A DNA stretch of 64,000 nucleotides from JAAZAI01 sp050942875 (GTDB lineage: Bacteria; Verrucomicrobiota; Kiritimatiellia; RFP12; UBA3636), in assembly GCA_050942875.1 (NCBI GenBank), contig JBMNOD010000004.1, positions 12,557 to 76,556 on the forward strand, written 5' to 3'. The notes beneath the pieces are model-generated. The model had not been told where the DNA came from, did no database searches, and worked only from the letters and a program-made list of their open reading frames with translations. Positions 8,295-17,500 of this stretch are shown here, piece after piece; within the stretch, counting starts at the first letter, position 1, and the number at the start of each line of letters is the position of its first letter. A program made the position numbers and the translations under genes.

Positions 8295-10622
8295 CTACGG
8301 AGAGTCCATGGTCTCGGATTCCGTTTTCTCACGCACACGAATCAGCAACCGGTGCGCATCGTCCTCGCCGAACGCCGCAAACACACGAACGGGACGGACG
8401 TCGGAGCCTGGGACGAGCGGACGCACGCGAAGCCGTATCCAGGCGAAATGAACGTGTTTTTTCATGCGATCTTGAAAGCGTGGCTTCAAATGGATCCGCG
8501 TCGTCGCGCCGCCTTGGACGACGACTCGTTTTCTCCCGCCATAGCCTTTGATCTTGGCGTCCAATTCCGACGGGTTGGGATTGCACAGCACGAGCCAGAC
8601 TCCGTTCGTCAGGGCGCCGGGGCCGCCAAAGCCAATCTGCCGGCAGGCATTGGGTTCCAACGCCACGTAGGATCGCGGCGCCGCCACGCCTTGACCCTGG
8701 TAGAAGACGGGGTTCTCGGCGCGGAGAAGCACGTCGCACGACCGCAACCCGGCAAGGACGCCATCCGCCGAAGCGTTCTCGCCCGGTTCGGGATCCAAGG
8801 CCCACAGCTCGCAGACCGGGCTCCGGAAAGTCGGAATCGCAAGCGCATGCCATTGTGCAGATTCCGCGTTGACCAGCCCCCACGACTGCGCAAGCCGCGC
8901 ACGGCGGCGGAAGGCGTGCTCGCGTTCCCGGAACGCCGGCCGCAGACGACCGGTGATGGGATCGAGCATGCCGCGCCCGGCAAGCGACCCGTTGACGAGG
9001 AACCAGCGCAGGCCGGGATTGGCGGCACGGTACGATTCAATCGATTCGCCAAGCCAGGCGCCCCCTTTGACAACATTCGTCATCCCCGGGACGTTCACGA
9101 TCATTTGCCGATCGAGGAAAATGGATTCCTCGACTGGAAAAGCCTGCGTCAGGAAATCGGCGGCCGACTCGCGCGTGTCCGGCTTCGCGAAAATGTCGTC
9201 GAGATCCGCCGCGCGCATCCAGGCAAAAGTGAAAACCGCGCAAACGGACAAAAGGACAAAGCCGGCGCCAATCCGTTGGACGAGAAAGAGGCTCAACGGG
9301 CGCGAAGCATCGGCACGGCCGTTTCGCAGGCAACCAGCGGACACCGAGACCAATGCGGCGATGGCCAGCGAAAAAGACGGCAGCAGCGGCAGGATCTCCT
9401 GGTTCCGAAACCAAGGCGCCGCCACGGCAATCATGCCGACGTAGGCGACGGGATAGCCCAGGGTCAGGGGCAGATGAAGGCGGAATGTCGGCGACGCGAC
9501 CAGCACGACCATGCCCGCCGCGACGAACAAAAGCCAGGGGACGCCAGGGGCGGCAAGCGCCATGGCGAAGGAACGCGCCAGAAACACCAGTCGCTCCCGC
9601 TGCCCTTCGCCGGCAATCAAATCTTGAGATTCGGTGCGCAGGTGTTTTGCCGCCTTGATGAAGCGCGTCGCGGACGCGGACACGGCATCGGACGCCTGGG
9701 CGGCGGGCGGCGGGACGTCGGAAGCCTCGACGGCCGGAGCCGGGCGCCTCTCTGGTTTCGGCGCCGATCTTGGCGTTGCCACCTCGTTCCCAAGCACAAA
9801 GAAGGCAATCGCGATGACGATCAAAGGCACACAGGAACGCCGCGCCCAGCGAACCCCTTTCGAAAGGAAAGAATCCGAAGCCGTCAAAACGCCGGCACGA
9901 GCCTCCAGATTCGGCATGTCGCGGTTGCGTTTGAAGCGCATGGCAACGATGAGCAACAGCAGCACGGGCAGCAGCACGGCGTTGGTGTACTTCACGCCGA
10001 ATCCAAAGCCGCAAATGAAAGCGCAAAATGCCAGTGTGCAAGCGCGTGGGGCCCGTCGATAGCGGGTCATGGCCCAGAGCGCCAGAACGGCACAGAAGAG
10101 CATGGCGATGTCGGTTTCAAGATAATGCGAATGCTCGACAAAAACAGGATGGAATGCAAAGGCGAACGCCCCCGCCAAAGCCCCGGTTCTGGAGCCGACA
10201 ATCATCGATCCAAGATGATAGACCAGCCCGATCGAAAGGACCGTCAGGAACAAGTTGAATAGAAGCCCCCATTGCCGATGGGCCATGCCCCGGGGCGAGT
10301 ACGCAACGTCTGTCAGGCCGCTTTTCAGCGCGATCTTCCACAAAGGACGGTTGATCAAGTTTTCGAAAACGATTTTCGCCGGGCGCGACATCACGAAGAA
10401 TCCGCCAGGATAGAACGCATCGAACCCGGCGCCTGCCTGGTGTCGCTTCATCCAATGGCTGATCAGCGCCTCGTCGGGATTCCAGGCGCGGCGGTCGCCA
10501 ATCCCGCCGAGCCTGACCGAAACGGCCAGGAAGGCAATGAGCGCGAGCAGGATTCCGGAAAACACCCGCGACAAACGCGGGCGCCCCTTCGCAACGGCTG
10601 AAAGGCCTGGCAGACGGATCAT
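8295..10622 (-). CDS. Integral-membrane glycosyltransferase (GT39/ArnT-like)
   Basis: This 775-residue polytopic protein should transfer a sugar from a polyprenyl-phosphate donor on the outer face of the membrane. After the first membrane helix comes the acidic pair in NPDEALI, as in the PMT/ArnT fold, then many hydrophobic helices to about residue 470 and a soluble C-terminal domain. It is the last gene of a five-gene minus-strand operon. Its ATG overlaps the stop of the DUF2304 gene (ATGA, 10619-10622). The GT2 enzyme encoded upstream could make the polyprenyl-phosphate sugar it uses. Donor and acceptor cannot be read from the sequence; protein O-glycosylation and lipid or polysaccharide decoration are both possible. 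Confidence 0.8.
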   Translation of the reverse strand: MIRLPGLSAVAKGRPRLSRVFSGILLALIAFLAVSVRLGGIGDRRAWNPDEALISHWMKRHQAGAGFDAFYPGGFFVMSRPAKIVFENLINRPLWKIALKSGLTDVAYSPRGMAHRQWGLLFNLFLTVLSIGLVYHLGSMIVGSRTGALAGAFAFAFHPVFVEHSHYLETDIAMLFCAVLALWAMTRYRRAPRACTLAFCAFICGFGFGVKYTNAVLLPVLLLLIVAMRFKRNRDMPNLEARAGVLTASDSFLSKGVRWARRSCVPLIVIAIAFFVLGNEVATPRSAPKPERRPAPAVEASDVPPPAAQASDAVSASATRFIKAAKHLRTESQDLIAGEGQRERLVFLARSFAMALAAPGVPWLLFVAAGMVVLVASPTFRLHLPLTLGYPVAYVGMIAVAAPWFRNQEILPLLPSFSLAIAALVSVSAGCLRNGRADASRPLSLFLVQRIGAGFVLLSVCAVFTFAWMRAADLDDIFAKPDTRESAADFLTQAFPVEESIFLDRQMIVNVPGMTNVVKGGAWLGESIESYRAANPGLRWFLVNGSLAGRGMLDPITGRLRPAFREREHAFRRRARLAQSWGLVNAESAQWHALAIPTFRSPVCELWALDPEPGENASADGVLAGLRSCDVLLRAENPVFYQGQGVAAPRSYVALEPNACRQIGFGGPGALTNGVWLVLCNPNPSELDAKIKGYGGRKRVVVQGGATTRIHLKPRFQDRMKKHVHFAWIRLRVRPLVPGSDVRPVRVFAAFGEDDAHRLLIRVREKTESETMDSP

Positions 10623-11179
10623 TTCTCGCTTTTTCCCTCAAGGTCGCGGATGCGCGATTCGAGCATGGCGCAGCGCTGGGCGATCTGCGCCTGGTTCCTT
10701 TCGCTGCGGGAGAGGTTCTTCGACAGCACGAACACGGCCGTCATCATCGTGATGAAGACCACGGCGAGCATGGACGACGCGTACTCCATCCCGAACGTCG
10801 CCTTGAGCCAGTCCATCGACGACGGGAACGCCGTCATGAACAGCATCGCGAAGCACGGGACGACCCAGAGCAGCGCGTACCGCTCCTTGAGGTGCGTCCA
10901 GCGGATCGACTCGAAGGTCACCGCCAGGATGAACACGCTCAGGCCGGCGACGGCGAGGCGGATGCGCCCCATCCGCGAATCGGGAAGGAACGCCTCGAAG
11001 CAGCGCGGCGAAATGGCGAGCAGCAGCAAGACGGCGGCGGCGGCGAACAGCAGCAGCAGGACGGGAAACGACGCGCGCGAGCGCTTCACCGCCGCCAGGC
11101 GGATCGCCCCGGCGGCAAGCGCGGCGCCGACAAGCCCGAGGGCGATGCGCGTGGTTTCAACGAGAAGAATCGCCAGCAT
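10619..11179 (-). CDS. DUF2304 membrane protein
   Basis: This small membrane protein of 186 residues has three to four hydrophobic segments and a C-terminal polar, coiled-coil-like tail (from about residue 155). It matches the DUF2304 layout. Such proteins are usually encoded next to a dolichyl-phosphate-mannose-synthase-like GT2 enzyme, as here: the GT2 gene lies 3 bases upstream and the membrane glycosyltransferase overlaps downstream by ATGA. By association it may anchor or regulate the GT2 enzyme at the membrane. No catalytic motif is visible. Confidence 0.8.
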   Translation of the reverse strand: MLAILLVETTRIALGLVGAALAAGAIRLAAVKRSRASFPVLLLLFAAAAVLLLLAISPRCFEAFLPDSRMGRIRLAVAGLSVFILAVTFESIRWTHLKERYALLWVVPCFAMLFMTAFPSSMDWLKATFGMEYASSMLAVVFITMMTAVFVLSKNLSRSERNQAQIAQRCAMLESRIRDLEGKSEK

Positions 11180-11182
11180 GGT

Positions 11183-11950
11183 TCAGTCCCCCTTTCGGTT
11201 GCGCGGATTGGCGAAGCGCCGGTCCACCGGCCGCACGCGATCCGCAACGAGCGCCAGCGCGACGCGCAGCGCAAAGTAAAGCGTGTCGATCGACCCGATC
11301 GTCGAGACGCCATGCCGCCGCGGGCGCACGACGACATCGGCCTCCGCCATCTCGTAGCCCTGGCGGCGCAGCAGCGCGAGCGCCTCGGGCTCGGGGTATT
11401 CGCAGGGATAGCAAAGCGAAAAGTAGCGGAGCAGGTCGTCGCGCACGCACCAGAAGCCCGACGTCGGATCCGTCACCCGCGCCCGGCAGATCACGCTCAG
11501 AAACACGGACAGCAGCCGGTTGCCGATCTTGCGCATCGCCGTGCCGCCCTGGTCGCCGTCGCTGCCGAGAAAGCGCGACCCCACGACGAGGTCGGCGCCC
11601 GTTTGCTCCATCGTTTCCAGCAGCTTCGGGATTTCCGAGGGCGGATGCTGCCCGTCGCCATCGAGGCGCACGACGAGGCGGTGGCCGATGTCCCAGGCGT
11701 GCCGCATGCCCGCCTGGACCGCGCCGCCCACGCCGAGGTTGCACGGCAGGTCGAGCACGTCGGCGCCATGCGCGAGCGCGACTTTCGCCGTGTCGTCGAG
11801 CGAGCCGTCACTGATGACGATCGTCTTCACGCCGGGCATGCAGGCCCTCGCTTCGTCGAGCAGCAAGCCGATCGCCTCGGCTTCGTTGAAGGCGGGGATG
11901 ATGATCGCGGTCTTGCGACCGAGGAAGCGTGGCGGCGTGGAGTCGTTCAT
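11183..11950 (-). CDS. GT2 glycosyltransferase, polyprenyl-phosphate sugar synthase-like
   Basis: This 255-residue enzyme has a GT-A fold: the start TAIIIPAFNEAEAIG, the first aspartate in VISDGSLDDT, and the metal-binding DxD-like RLDGDGQHPP near residue 95. The layout matches DPM1/DpgA-like synthases that load mannose or glucose onto a polyprenyl phosphate. There are no C-terminal membrane helices, which fits a partnership with the adjacent DUF2304 membrane protein. The start overlaps the stop of the GT4 gene upstream (ATGA at 11947-11950). The sugar specificity is unknown. Confidence 0.88.
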   Translation of the reverse strand: MNDSTPPRFLGRKTAIIIPAFNEAEAIGLLLDEARACMPGVKTIVISDGSLDDTAKVALAHGADVLDLPCNLGVGGAVQAGMRHAWDIGHRLVVRLDGDGQHPPSEIPKLLETMEQTGADLVVGSRFLGSDGDQGGTAMRKIGNRLLSVFLSVICRARVTDPTSGFWCVRDDLLRYFSLCYPCEYPEPEALALLRRQGYEMAEADVVVRPRRHGVSTIGSIDTLYFALRVALALVADRVRPVDRRFANPRNRKGD

Positions 11951-13104
11951 GGCGTGAGAAGCGTCCGGTAAAGGGCGGCGGTGCGTTCGGCGCAGACATC
12001 CCAGCCGAAAAGGCGGGCGCGTTCAAGGCCGGCGGCCTTCATCCGCGCCTGCTTCGCCGGATCGCCCAGGATGTCGGCGACGGCCGCCGCCATCGCCGGC
12101 GCATCGCCGGCCTTGACGACGACGGCGGCGTCTCCGGCGATCTCCGGCTGCGAACCGCCGTCCGTGCAGCAGACCGGCAGGCCGGACTTCATCGCCTCGA
12201 CAAGCTGGAGCCCGAAGCCTTCGTAGCGCGAGGGGTGGACGAGCAGGTCGGCCGTGGCGTAGAGGCGCGCCAGCGCCTCGTCCGACACGAAGCCGGTGAA
12301 CTGCACGTCGCCCGACACGCCGAGGCGCCGCGCCGTCTCGCGCGCTTCGGGATAGCGGTCGTCCAACGGGCCGCAGACGACCAGCCGCAGCGGGAACGGC
12401 ACAAGGCCGCGCGCCTGCGCAAAGGCCCCGACGAGGCCGTGGACGTTCTTGTAGGGATCCATGCGCCCGACGTAAAGCAGCGTGCGCGGCGTGTCGGCGT
12501 CCGTCTTGACGGGATCAGGCTCGCGTTCGCCCAGGCGCCCGCCCGCGCCGTCGTAAACGACCTGGATCTTCGCCGCTTCGCGCTTGCGGAGCGCCAGCGA
12601 GGCGATCATGTCCCGGCGCGACGCCTCGCTGCCCGTGACGACGATGTCGGCGCGGCGGATGCTCTGCGCCAGGCAGAAGCGGAAGACGGCGCGGAAGCGG
12701 CTCGTGCGCGAATGGGGCGCGTAGCCCTCGACGACGAGCGGAATGACGTCGTGGATGTTGACGATGCTCTTTCGCGCGCGGCGGCGACGGAAAACGGGAA
12801 ACGCCAGGAACGGCATCATGTAGTTGGGCGTGTGGAAAATCGCCGGCTTGAGCTGGCGCAGGAGCCCGGGCAGCCGAAGCTGGCTGCCCGGGGAAAGCGG
12901 CCCGTGCGGAAACAGCGCCGACTCGACGTTGCCCCGCCCCGCGAGCGCGTCCATGTGGCGTCGCTCCAAGGCGGGATCCGAGAAAAGGAAGACGAAGTCG
13001 ATCTCGGGCAGGAGCGACGGCAGGCGCTCCATCATCTCGCGTGCATAGACGCCGATGCCCGAGGGGCGTTCGTAAATCCAGCGCGAATCGAAAACCGCCT
13101 TCAT
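11947..13104 (-). CDS. GT4 glycosyltransferase (second of two)
   Basis: This 385-residue cytosolic GT-B enzyme starts MKAVFDSRWIYERPSGIGVY, with the glycine-rich donor-domain lead of family GT4. The C-terminal nucleotide-sugar region shows LLYVGRMDPYKN and the E-x7-E motif in HPSRYEGFGLQLVEAM. The reading frame stays open far upstream, but the ATG at 13104 overlaps the preceding stop as ATGA and gives the family's normal length. It probably adds a sugar to a growing surface glycan. Together with the neighbouring GT4 it looks like an old duplication that has diverged. Confidence 0.9.
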   Translation of the reverse strand: MKAVFDSRWIYERPSGIGVYAREMMERLPSLLPEIDFVFLFSDPALERRHMDALAGRGNVESALFPHGPLSPGSQLRLPGLLRQLKPAIFHTPNYMMPFLAFPVFRRRRARKSIVNIHDVIPLVVEGYAPHSRTSRFRAVFRFCLAQSIRRADIVVTGSEASRRDMIASLALRKREAAKIQVVYDGAGGRLGEREPDPVKTDADTPRTLLYVGRMDPYKNVHGLVGAFAQARGLVPFPLRLVVCGPLDDRYPEARETARRLGVSGDVQFTGFVSDEALARLYATADLLVHPSRYEGFGLQLVEAMKSGLPVCCTDGGSQPEIAGDAAVVVKAGDAPAMAAAVADILGDPAKQARMKAAGLERARLFGWDVCAERTAALYRTLLTP

Positions 13105-14222
13105 GACTCCAGCGCCTTTCGATAGACGTCGAGCGTGGCGGCGGCCGTACCCTGCCACGTGAAGCGCGCGGCGCGCCGCGCGCCGTCCCGGATCAGGCGG
13201 TCGCGAAGCTCGCCGCCCGAGATGATCGCCAGCGCCCGCTCGGCCCAGGCGTCGGGATCGCATCCTTCCATCACGCACGCGGCGTCGCCGAGGACTTCCG
13301 GCAGCGAACCGCCGGAAGACGACAGCACGGGCGTGCCGCACGCCATCGCCTCCAGGGGGCCGAAGCCGAAGCCCTCGTAGTGCGACGGAATGACGTAGAG
13401 CGCCGCGGCGGAATACAGCGCCGCCAACAGGCCGTCGGGGACGAACCGCAAATAGTGGAGCTGCCCGGGAAACGCCGTCGTCTCGAACCGGTTCAAAATG
13501 GCGTCGCACTTCCAACCCGGCGCCCCGGCGACCACGAGGTCGATCCCCTGCGGCGCGACCCGCTCGAAGACGTCGACCAGGAACTCCAGGTTCTTGCGCG
13601 GCTCGACCGTGCCCACGGCGAGCATGAACGGACGCGTCACGCCGATCTCCGCGCGCACCCGGGCCACGTCGCCCTCGGAGGCGACGCCGAACTCCGACCC
13701 GATGCCCAGGTAGGTGACATGCACCTTCCCCCGCGCGACCGGAAGCAGCGCCTCGATTTCGCGCTTGCTGAACTCGGAGATCGTGATGATCGCATCGGCC
13801 GCCTTCGCGCTCCGCTCGATGCCGGCGCTCAAGTGGCGCAGGTTGCGCCGCTCCGCGAACTGCGGAAAGCGCGCGAAGCTCATGTCGTGGATGGAGACGA
13901 CCGACTTGCCCGCCGTCAGCGGGCGCGTCGTGAAATTCGTGAAGTGGAAGACGTCCGCCGCGCCCGCCACCCAGTTGAACGGCGGGAAGCGCGCATGGTG
14001 CCAGAGCTTCTGCATCACGGCGCCCGGCAGCGCGTGGAACGGCGCCGGCTCCACCCGGGGAAGTTCCGGCGCGACGGCCCGCCGGCGGAAGTCGCAGTAG
14101 AAGAGCCGAAGGACGTCCTCCTCGGCGAGCGCGTTGGAAAGCGCCCCCGCGAGCATCTTCGCGTAACGCCCGATCCCGGCGCGCTGGGCGACGGCAGGCT
14201 GGTAGTCCATGCAAATCTTCAT
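13101..14222 (-). CDS. GT4 glycosyltransferase (first gene of the glycan operon)
   Basis: This 373-residue GT-B glycosyltransferase begins MKICMDYQPAVAQRAGIGRY. Motifs include AVGTVEPRKNLE in the donor domain and SHYEGFGFGPLEAMACGTPV with the E-x7-E motif. The start at 14222 was chosen over the in-frame 14264 because it gives the family N-terminus. It heads a five-gene minus-strand operon whose genes overlap or are separated by only 3 bases. The divergent gene upstream is an RluA-type synthase; no convincing promoter is seen for this operon in the 126-base gap 14223-14348. Confidence 0.9.
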   Translation of the reverse strand: MKICMDYQPAVAQRAGIGRYAKMLAGALSNALAEEDVLRLFYCDFRRRAVAPELPRVEPAPFHALPGAVMQKLWHHARFPPFNWVAGAADVFHFTNFTTRPLTAGKSVVSIHDMSFARFPQFAERRNLRHLSAGIERSAKAADAIITISEFSKREIEALLPVARGKVHVTYLGIGSEFGVASEGDVARVRAEIGVTRPFMLAVGTVEPRKNLEFLVDVFERVAPQGIDLVVAGAPGWKCDAILNRFETTAFPGQLHYLRFVPDGLLAALYSAAALYVIPSHYEGFGFGPLEAMACGTPVLSSSGGSLPEVLGDAACVMEGCDPDAWAERALAIISGGELRDRLIRDGARRAARFTWQGTAAATLDVYRKALES

Positions 14223-14348
14223 CGCCGCGATGGTATCAAACCCGCCTCTGCATTGGCAACTCAAATCGCTTGAATGTCTTCAGCTTCAATGTCCCACACA
14301 CCATTTCCAGTAGCCGCTTGCTTCAAATTCCGGTATTATAGGCACCTT

Positions 14349-15230
14349 ATGAAAGTAATTTCTCGAAAGAAGAAGACAACAAGGGAATGGACCGTTTCGA
14401 AGACCGAGGCGGGGATGTCCCTGAGCGATTTCCTTGCCCAAAAGATGGACGCCTCGAAACGCATGGCCAAACATCACATCGATGCCAAAGTCGTTCGTGT
14501 AAACGGCCAGAGCGTCTGGATCTCACGTCACAGACTCAGGTTCGGCGACAAAGTCCACGTGGCCGCCGCCGTCAAATCCCCGACCGCCATCTCGAAACGC
14601 GTCGACAAGCTCGTCATCCTTTACGAGGATGACGACTACATCGTCGTCGACAAGCCGCGCGGCGTCCTTGTCAACGATGCCGATCACTCGCTGGAGAGCG
14701 TCATTCGTGCGCAGACCGGCCTCGCCTCGATCGTCGCCTCCCACCGCCTTGACCGCGACACGACGGGCTGTGTGATCATGTCGAAGTCTTCTGCCGCGCA
14801 CGACGCCGTCGTCGATGTCTTCAAGCGCCACTGCGTCATCAAGACCTACCGCACCGTCGTTTACGGCCGCTGGGATGCGCGTTCGTCCACGATCGACCTG
14901 CCCATCGAGGGCGAGCGCGCCCTCTCGCAGATCCACTGCATCCGCGCCAACCACGACTGCAGCCACCTCGTCGTGCGCATCGAAACGGGACGCACGCATC
15001 AGATCCGCCGCCACCTCGCCATGGCTCGCCATCCCGTCGTCGGCGACACCCGGTATGGCCCGAAAGTCGTCGAGGATGAACGACTCAAGGAGCTGACCTA
15101 CCCGCTCCTGCATGCAGTCGAACTGGAATTGGAGCATCCCGTTCGTGGCGGCACGCTCAAGGTCTTTTCTCCGATCCCCCAGGAGTTCCACCGCTGGCTC
15201 ACCGCGTTGAAACTCCAATCGCCACGCTAA
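14349..15230 (+). CDS. RluA-family pseudouridine synthase with an S4 domain
   Basis: This 293-residue enzyme isomerises uridine to pseudouridine in rRNA or tRNA. An S4-like RNA-binding segment covers about residues 10-80 (SLSDFLAQKM...VRVNGQ). The catalytic aspartate is in HRLDRDTTG. A second conserved block, ETGRTHQIRRHL, is typical of RluA/RluC/RluD. The ATG at 14349 was preferred to the in-frame ATG at 14274 because the lead between them is not family-like; a TATTAT box lies at 14334-14339, only 9 bases before it. The stop overlaps the stop of the convergent kinase gene by four bases (15227-15230). Which uridine it modifies is not determinable. Confidence 0.92.
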   Translation: MKVISRKKKTTREWTVSKTEAGMSLSDFLAQKMDASKRMAKHHIDAKVVRVNGQSVWISRHRLRFGDKVHVAAAVKSPTAISKRVDKLVILYEDDDYIVVDKPRGVLVNDADHSLESVIRAQTGLASIVASHRLDRDTTGCVIMSKSSAAHDAVVDVFKRHCVIKTYRTVVYGRWDARSSTIDLPIEGERALSQIHCIRANHDCSHLVVRIETGRTHQIRRHLAMARHPVVGDTRYGPKVVEDERLKELTYPLLHAVELELEHPVRGGTLKVFSPIPQEFHRWLTALKLQSPR

Positions 15231-17155
15231 TTTTCCGTGTTGCCAGGGCTCTCGGGCACCGCTGACAACGAATCGGGAGATGACGACAACGACGGTTGAG
15301 GCTGCGGGTTCGGAACGGTCGAAGGCGATCCCAAGAAATAAGCGCCAAGATCGTCAACCCCCCACCACGAGGCATATTTTGCCATCGTCCGGTCGAGCAA
15401 AGCCCCCTCGGCCATCCAATGGGCCGGACGCCAAAACACCCGCGTCCCCGGAAGATTCAGGCGAACCATCATCGGCAGGAAGAGCAGATAGATCGTCAGC
15501 AAGGCCAGGCCGATGCCGCCAGCCTTCAGCGCAAAGACGTTTCGTTTGTGGTGCTTGAATAAACGGGACAGGCGCGCCCGTTCAGTGCCAAACGCCTCCC
15601 CGGTGTACGTCATCGACTGAAGCAGGCGCTCGCCCAGCCCCCAGTCCTTCATCGCGATCGCCTTTTCAATACGGCTCAAATCGCGCTTGTGCATGAGCTT
15701 TGGAATGGACGCCAGATCCTCCGCATACGCATCAGGAGCCGGCGAGAGCTCGCGAAACTCCAAAATGAAACGTTGCGCACGCTCGTAGTTTGCCGCTTCC
15801 ATCTCATCGACGATGATTTCGCGCAGCTGGTCGCGCCGCTGCGCGCGCTTCTGGGCCATCGAGCCCAGCGACTGGATTTCATCGAGAAAATGGCGCCCAT
15901 TCGGGCCCACCGGCTCGAACGTCAACGGTTGCGACGCGTAGTTGTACGCCCATTCGTATTGGCGGGACTCGATCGCAAGACGAATCTTGCGGAGCAGATT
16001 CATGACGCCCTCGTATTCACGGGCGTTCGCGCCGCAGACCCCGCAAAACTGAATGCCCACCTGCTGGTCGGCCGCGCATTCACGGCATTGCTCGCGACCA
16101 TCCCAGCCGCATTCGCCGCAAAACCGCGTCGCCAGCGGATTGACCGTGTCGCACCATTTGCAACGCCACGTCGTCTTGATCGTCGGGCGCTCCATCTTCG
16201 ACTCGGCCAGCAACGCCAGCAACGCCGCATCAAAGCTGACGACGCTCTGATAACGCGCATCGCGATCGGTCGCCAGCGCCTTGCACACGACCGGGCGCAC
16301 GATCTCCGGCAAATCTTCCTCTCGAAAGAAGCGGGGGTTCTTGCCCGTCAGACAAAAATACAGCAAGGCGCCAAGTCCATAAACATCCGCGCGCTCGTCG
16401 GAAAGCGTCGCGTCGAACTCCTGCTCCGGCGCACCGTAGCCGAGGGACACGAACTTGTCCCCCGCCACCGTGAGACTCGAAACTGCATCATCACGCGTAA
16501 AGCGAGCAAGACCGAAGTCCACGATCTTCGGCTCGCCCGTCGCATCCATGAGGATGTTCGAGGACTTCAAGTCGCGGTGGATGACCCCGACGGCGTGGGC
16601 GCCCTCAATGGCCCGGCCGATTTTGAGCAGGAAGTTCAGCGCCTCTTCAAGCTTGAAAGGCCCGTTTTGCTTGATGTACTGCTCCAGCGCTTGTGGTGGT
16701 GCGGGGCCGCGGACATCCGTTCGGGGCAGGGCGCTCTCAACGTACTCCATCACAATGTAGGGGCCGTCGGCATCCTCGCCTATCGAATAGATGTGGGCGA
16801 TGTGGACGTTGCCGAGCGCGGCGGCCGCCTTCCCTTCGCGCAGGAAACGACGCCGAATCGACAAATCTCTTCGGAACTCGGGCTTGAGCCGCTTGATTGC
16901 CACGTAACGCCCCAGGCGCCGATCCGTCGCAAGATAGACGACCCCCATCCCGCCACTGCCGATCTTGCCGCGTATCGCATAGTTGTCCAATGCGCCCCCA
17001 CCCTGCGGATTCGCCCCGAAACCGGGCGCCGGCACATCCGGCGCAACTGGCGCTCGCGCCTGCTCCGGTATCAACCGAGTCTTGAACTCAGACATCTCGC
17101 CGACATCCTCATTCGCCAATTCCTGTTCGAACACGTCTTCCACCGTGGTTGCCAT
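15227..17155 (-). CDS. Membrane Ser/Thr protein kinase with zinc ribbons
   Basis: This is a Hanks-type kinase of 642 residues. The glycine loop GSGGMGVVYLA is at about 66-76, the ATP-binding Lys at 88, HRD at 193-195, DFG at 213-215 and GAPEQ near 241. All catalytic residues are present. After the kinase domain come two CxxC-type zinc ribbons (Cys 332, 335, 346, 349, 357, 360, 371, 374), a helical region, and a single membrane helix at about 543-565, so the kinase faces the cytosol. An FHA-domain membrane protein, a possible reader of its phosphothreonines, is encoded about 1.2 kb away. GGAGG directly abuts the ATG at 17155, which is too close; GTG at codon 5 could be the true start. Confidence 0.92.
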   Translation of the reverse strand: MATTVEDVFEQELANEDVGEMSEFKTRLIPEQARAPVAPDVPAPGFGANPQGGGALDNYAIRGKIGSGGMGVVYLATDRRLGRYVAIKRLKPEFRRDLSIRRRFLREGKAAAALGNVHIAHIYSIGEDADGPYIVMEYVESALPRTDVRGPAPPQALEQYIKQNGPFKLEEALNFLLKIGRAIEGAHAVGVIHRDLKSSNILMDATGEPKIVDFGLARFTRDDAVSSLTVAGDKFVSLGYGAPEQEFDATLSDERADVYGLGALLYFCLTGKNPRFFREEDLPEIVRPVVCKALATDRDARYQSVVSFDAALLALLAESKMERPTIKTTWRCKWCDTVNPLATRFCGECGWDGREQCRECAADQQVGIQFCGVCGANAREYEGVMNLLRKIRLAIESRQYEWAYNYASQPLTFEPVGPNGRHFLDEIQSLGSMAQKRAQRRDQLREIIVDEMEAANYERAQRFILEFRELSPAPDAYAEDLASIPKLMHKRDLSRIEKAIAMKDWGLGERLLQSMTYTGEAFGTERARLSRLFKHHKRNVFALKAGGIGLALLTIYLLFLPMMVRLNLPGTRVFWRPAHWMAEGALLDRTMAKYASWWGVDDLGAYFLGSPSTVPNPQPQPSLSSSPDSLSAVPESPGNTEN

Positions 17156-17198
17156 CCTCCCGCGCCATCACCTTCCATGCGCGATTTTACGACCTCTA

Positions 17199-17227
17199 AG
17201 CATACCAGAAATCAACGCAACTTGAAA
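17199..17227 (-). promoter_or_regulatory. Extended -10 promoter of the kinase gene
   Basis: On the minus strand TGGTATGCT is an extended -10 element (TATGCT at 17199-17204), with a TTTCAA at 17222-17227 as a -35 box 17 bases away. The start of transcription would be about 35-40 bases before the kinase ATG. Confidence 0.45.
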
Positions 17228-17308
17228 CCAGAAACTCGTATCCCCGTTTTTGGTTTTGGGCCAGCCCCCACCCCCCCTGAAAGGTTGCGAGTGAAGGCGC
17301 GAAGCACG

Positions 17309-17387
17309 GGGCAAGCGTCGCCTTGCCCTCACGCACGGACGAGCAGACGCCCACCCCGCCTCAAGGCGCACAGGGGACAGCCCCCTG
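17309..17387. repeat. Pair of hairpins in the kinase-exonuclease intergenic region
   Basis: Within the 345-base gap 17156-17500 two clean hairpins occur: GGGCAAG/CTTGCCC at 17309-17328 and CAGGGG/CCCCTG at 17371-17387. Neither has a T-run. The rest of the gap holds the kinase promoter on one side and the exonuclease promoter on the other; no small gene is evident. Confidence 0.6.
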
Positions 17388-17423
17388 GCAAAGGCATGAC
17401 TTTCTGCTTTCAGGCGGCAGCAG

Positions 17424-17452
17424 TTGCTTTTTCGGGGGTGGTTTGCTAAGAT
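17424..17452 (+). promoter_or_regulatory. Promoter of the exonuclease-FHA-PEGA genes
   Basis: TTGCTT (17424-17429) and TAAGAT (17447-17452) are 17 bases apart, and the -10 box is preceded by TGC, making an extended -10 element. The ATG of the exonuclease gene lies about 48 bases further on, preceded by GGAG. Confidence 0.7.
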
Positions 17453-17500
17453 TGGCGGCAATAGGTACTTGGTATATCCACCGAGCGGAGTCAACATCAC

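Noticed and set aside
14274..14348. Earlier start for the RluA-type synthase at 14274
   Set aside because: The added lead is not family-like and overlaps the likely promoter region; the ATG at 14349 gives the normal N-terminus.
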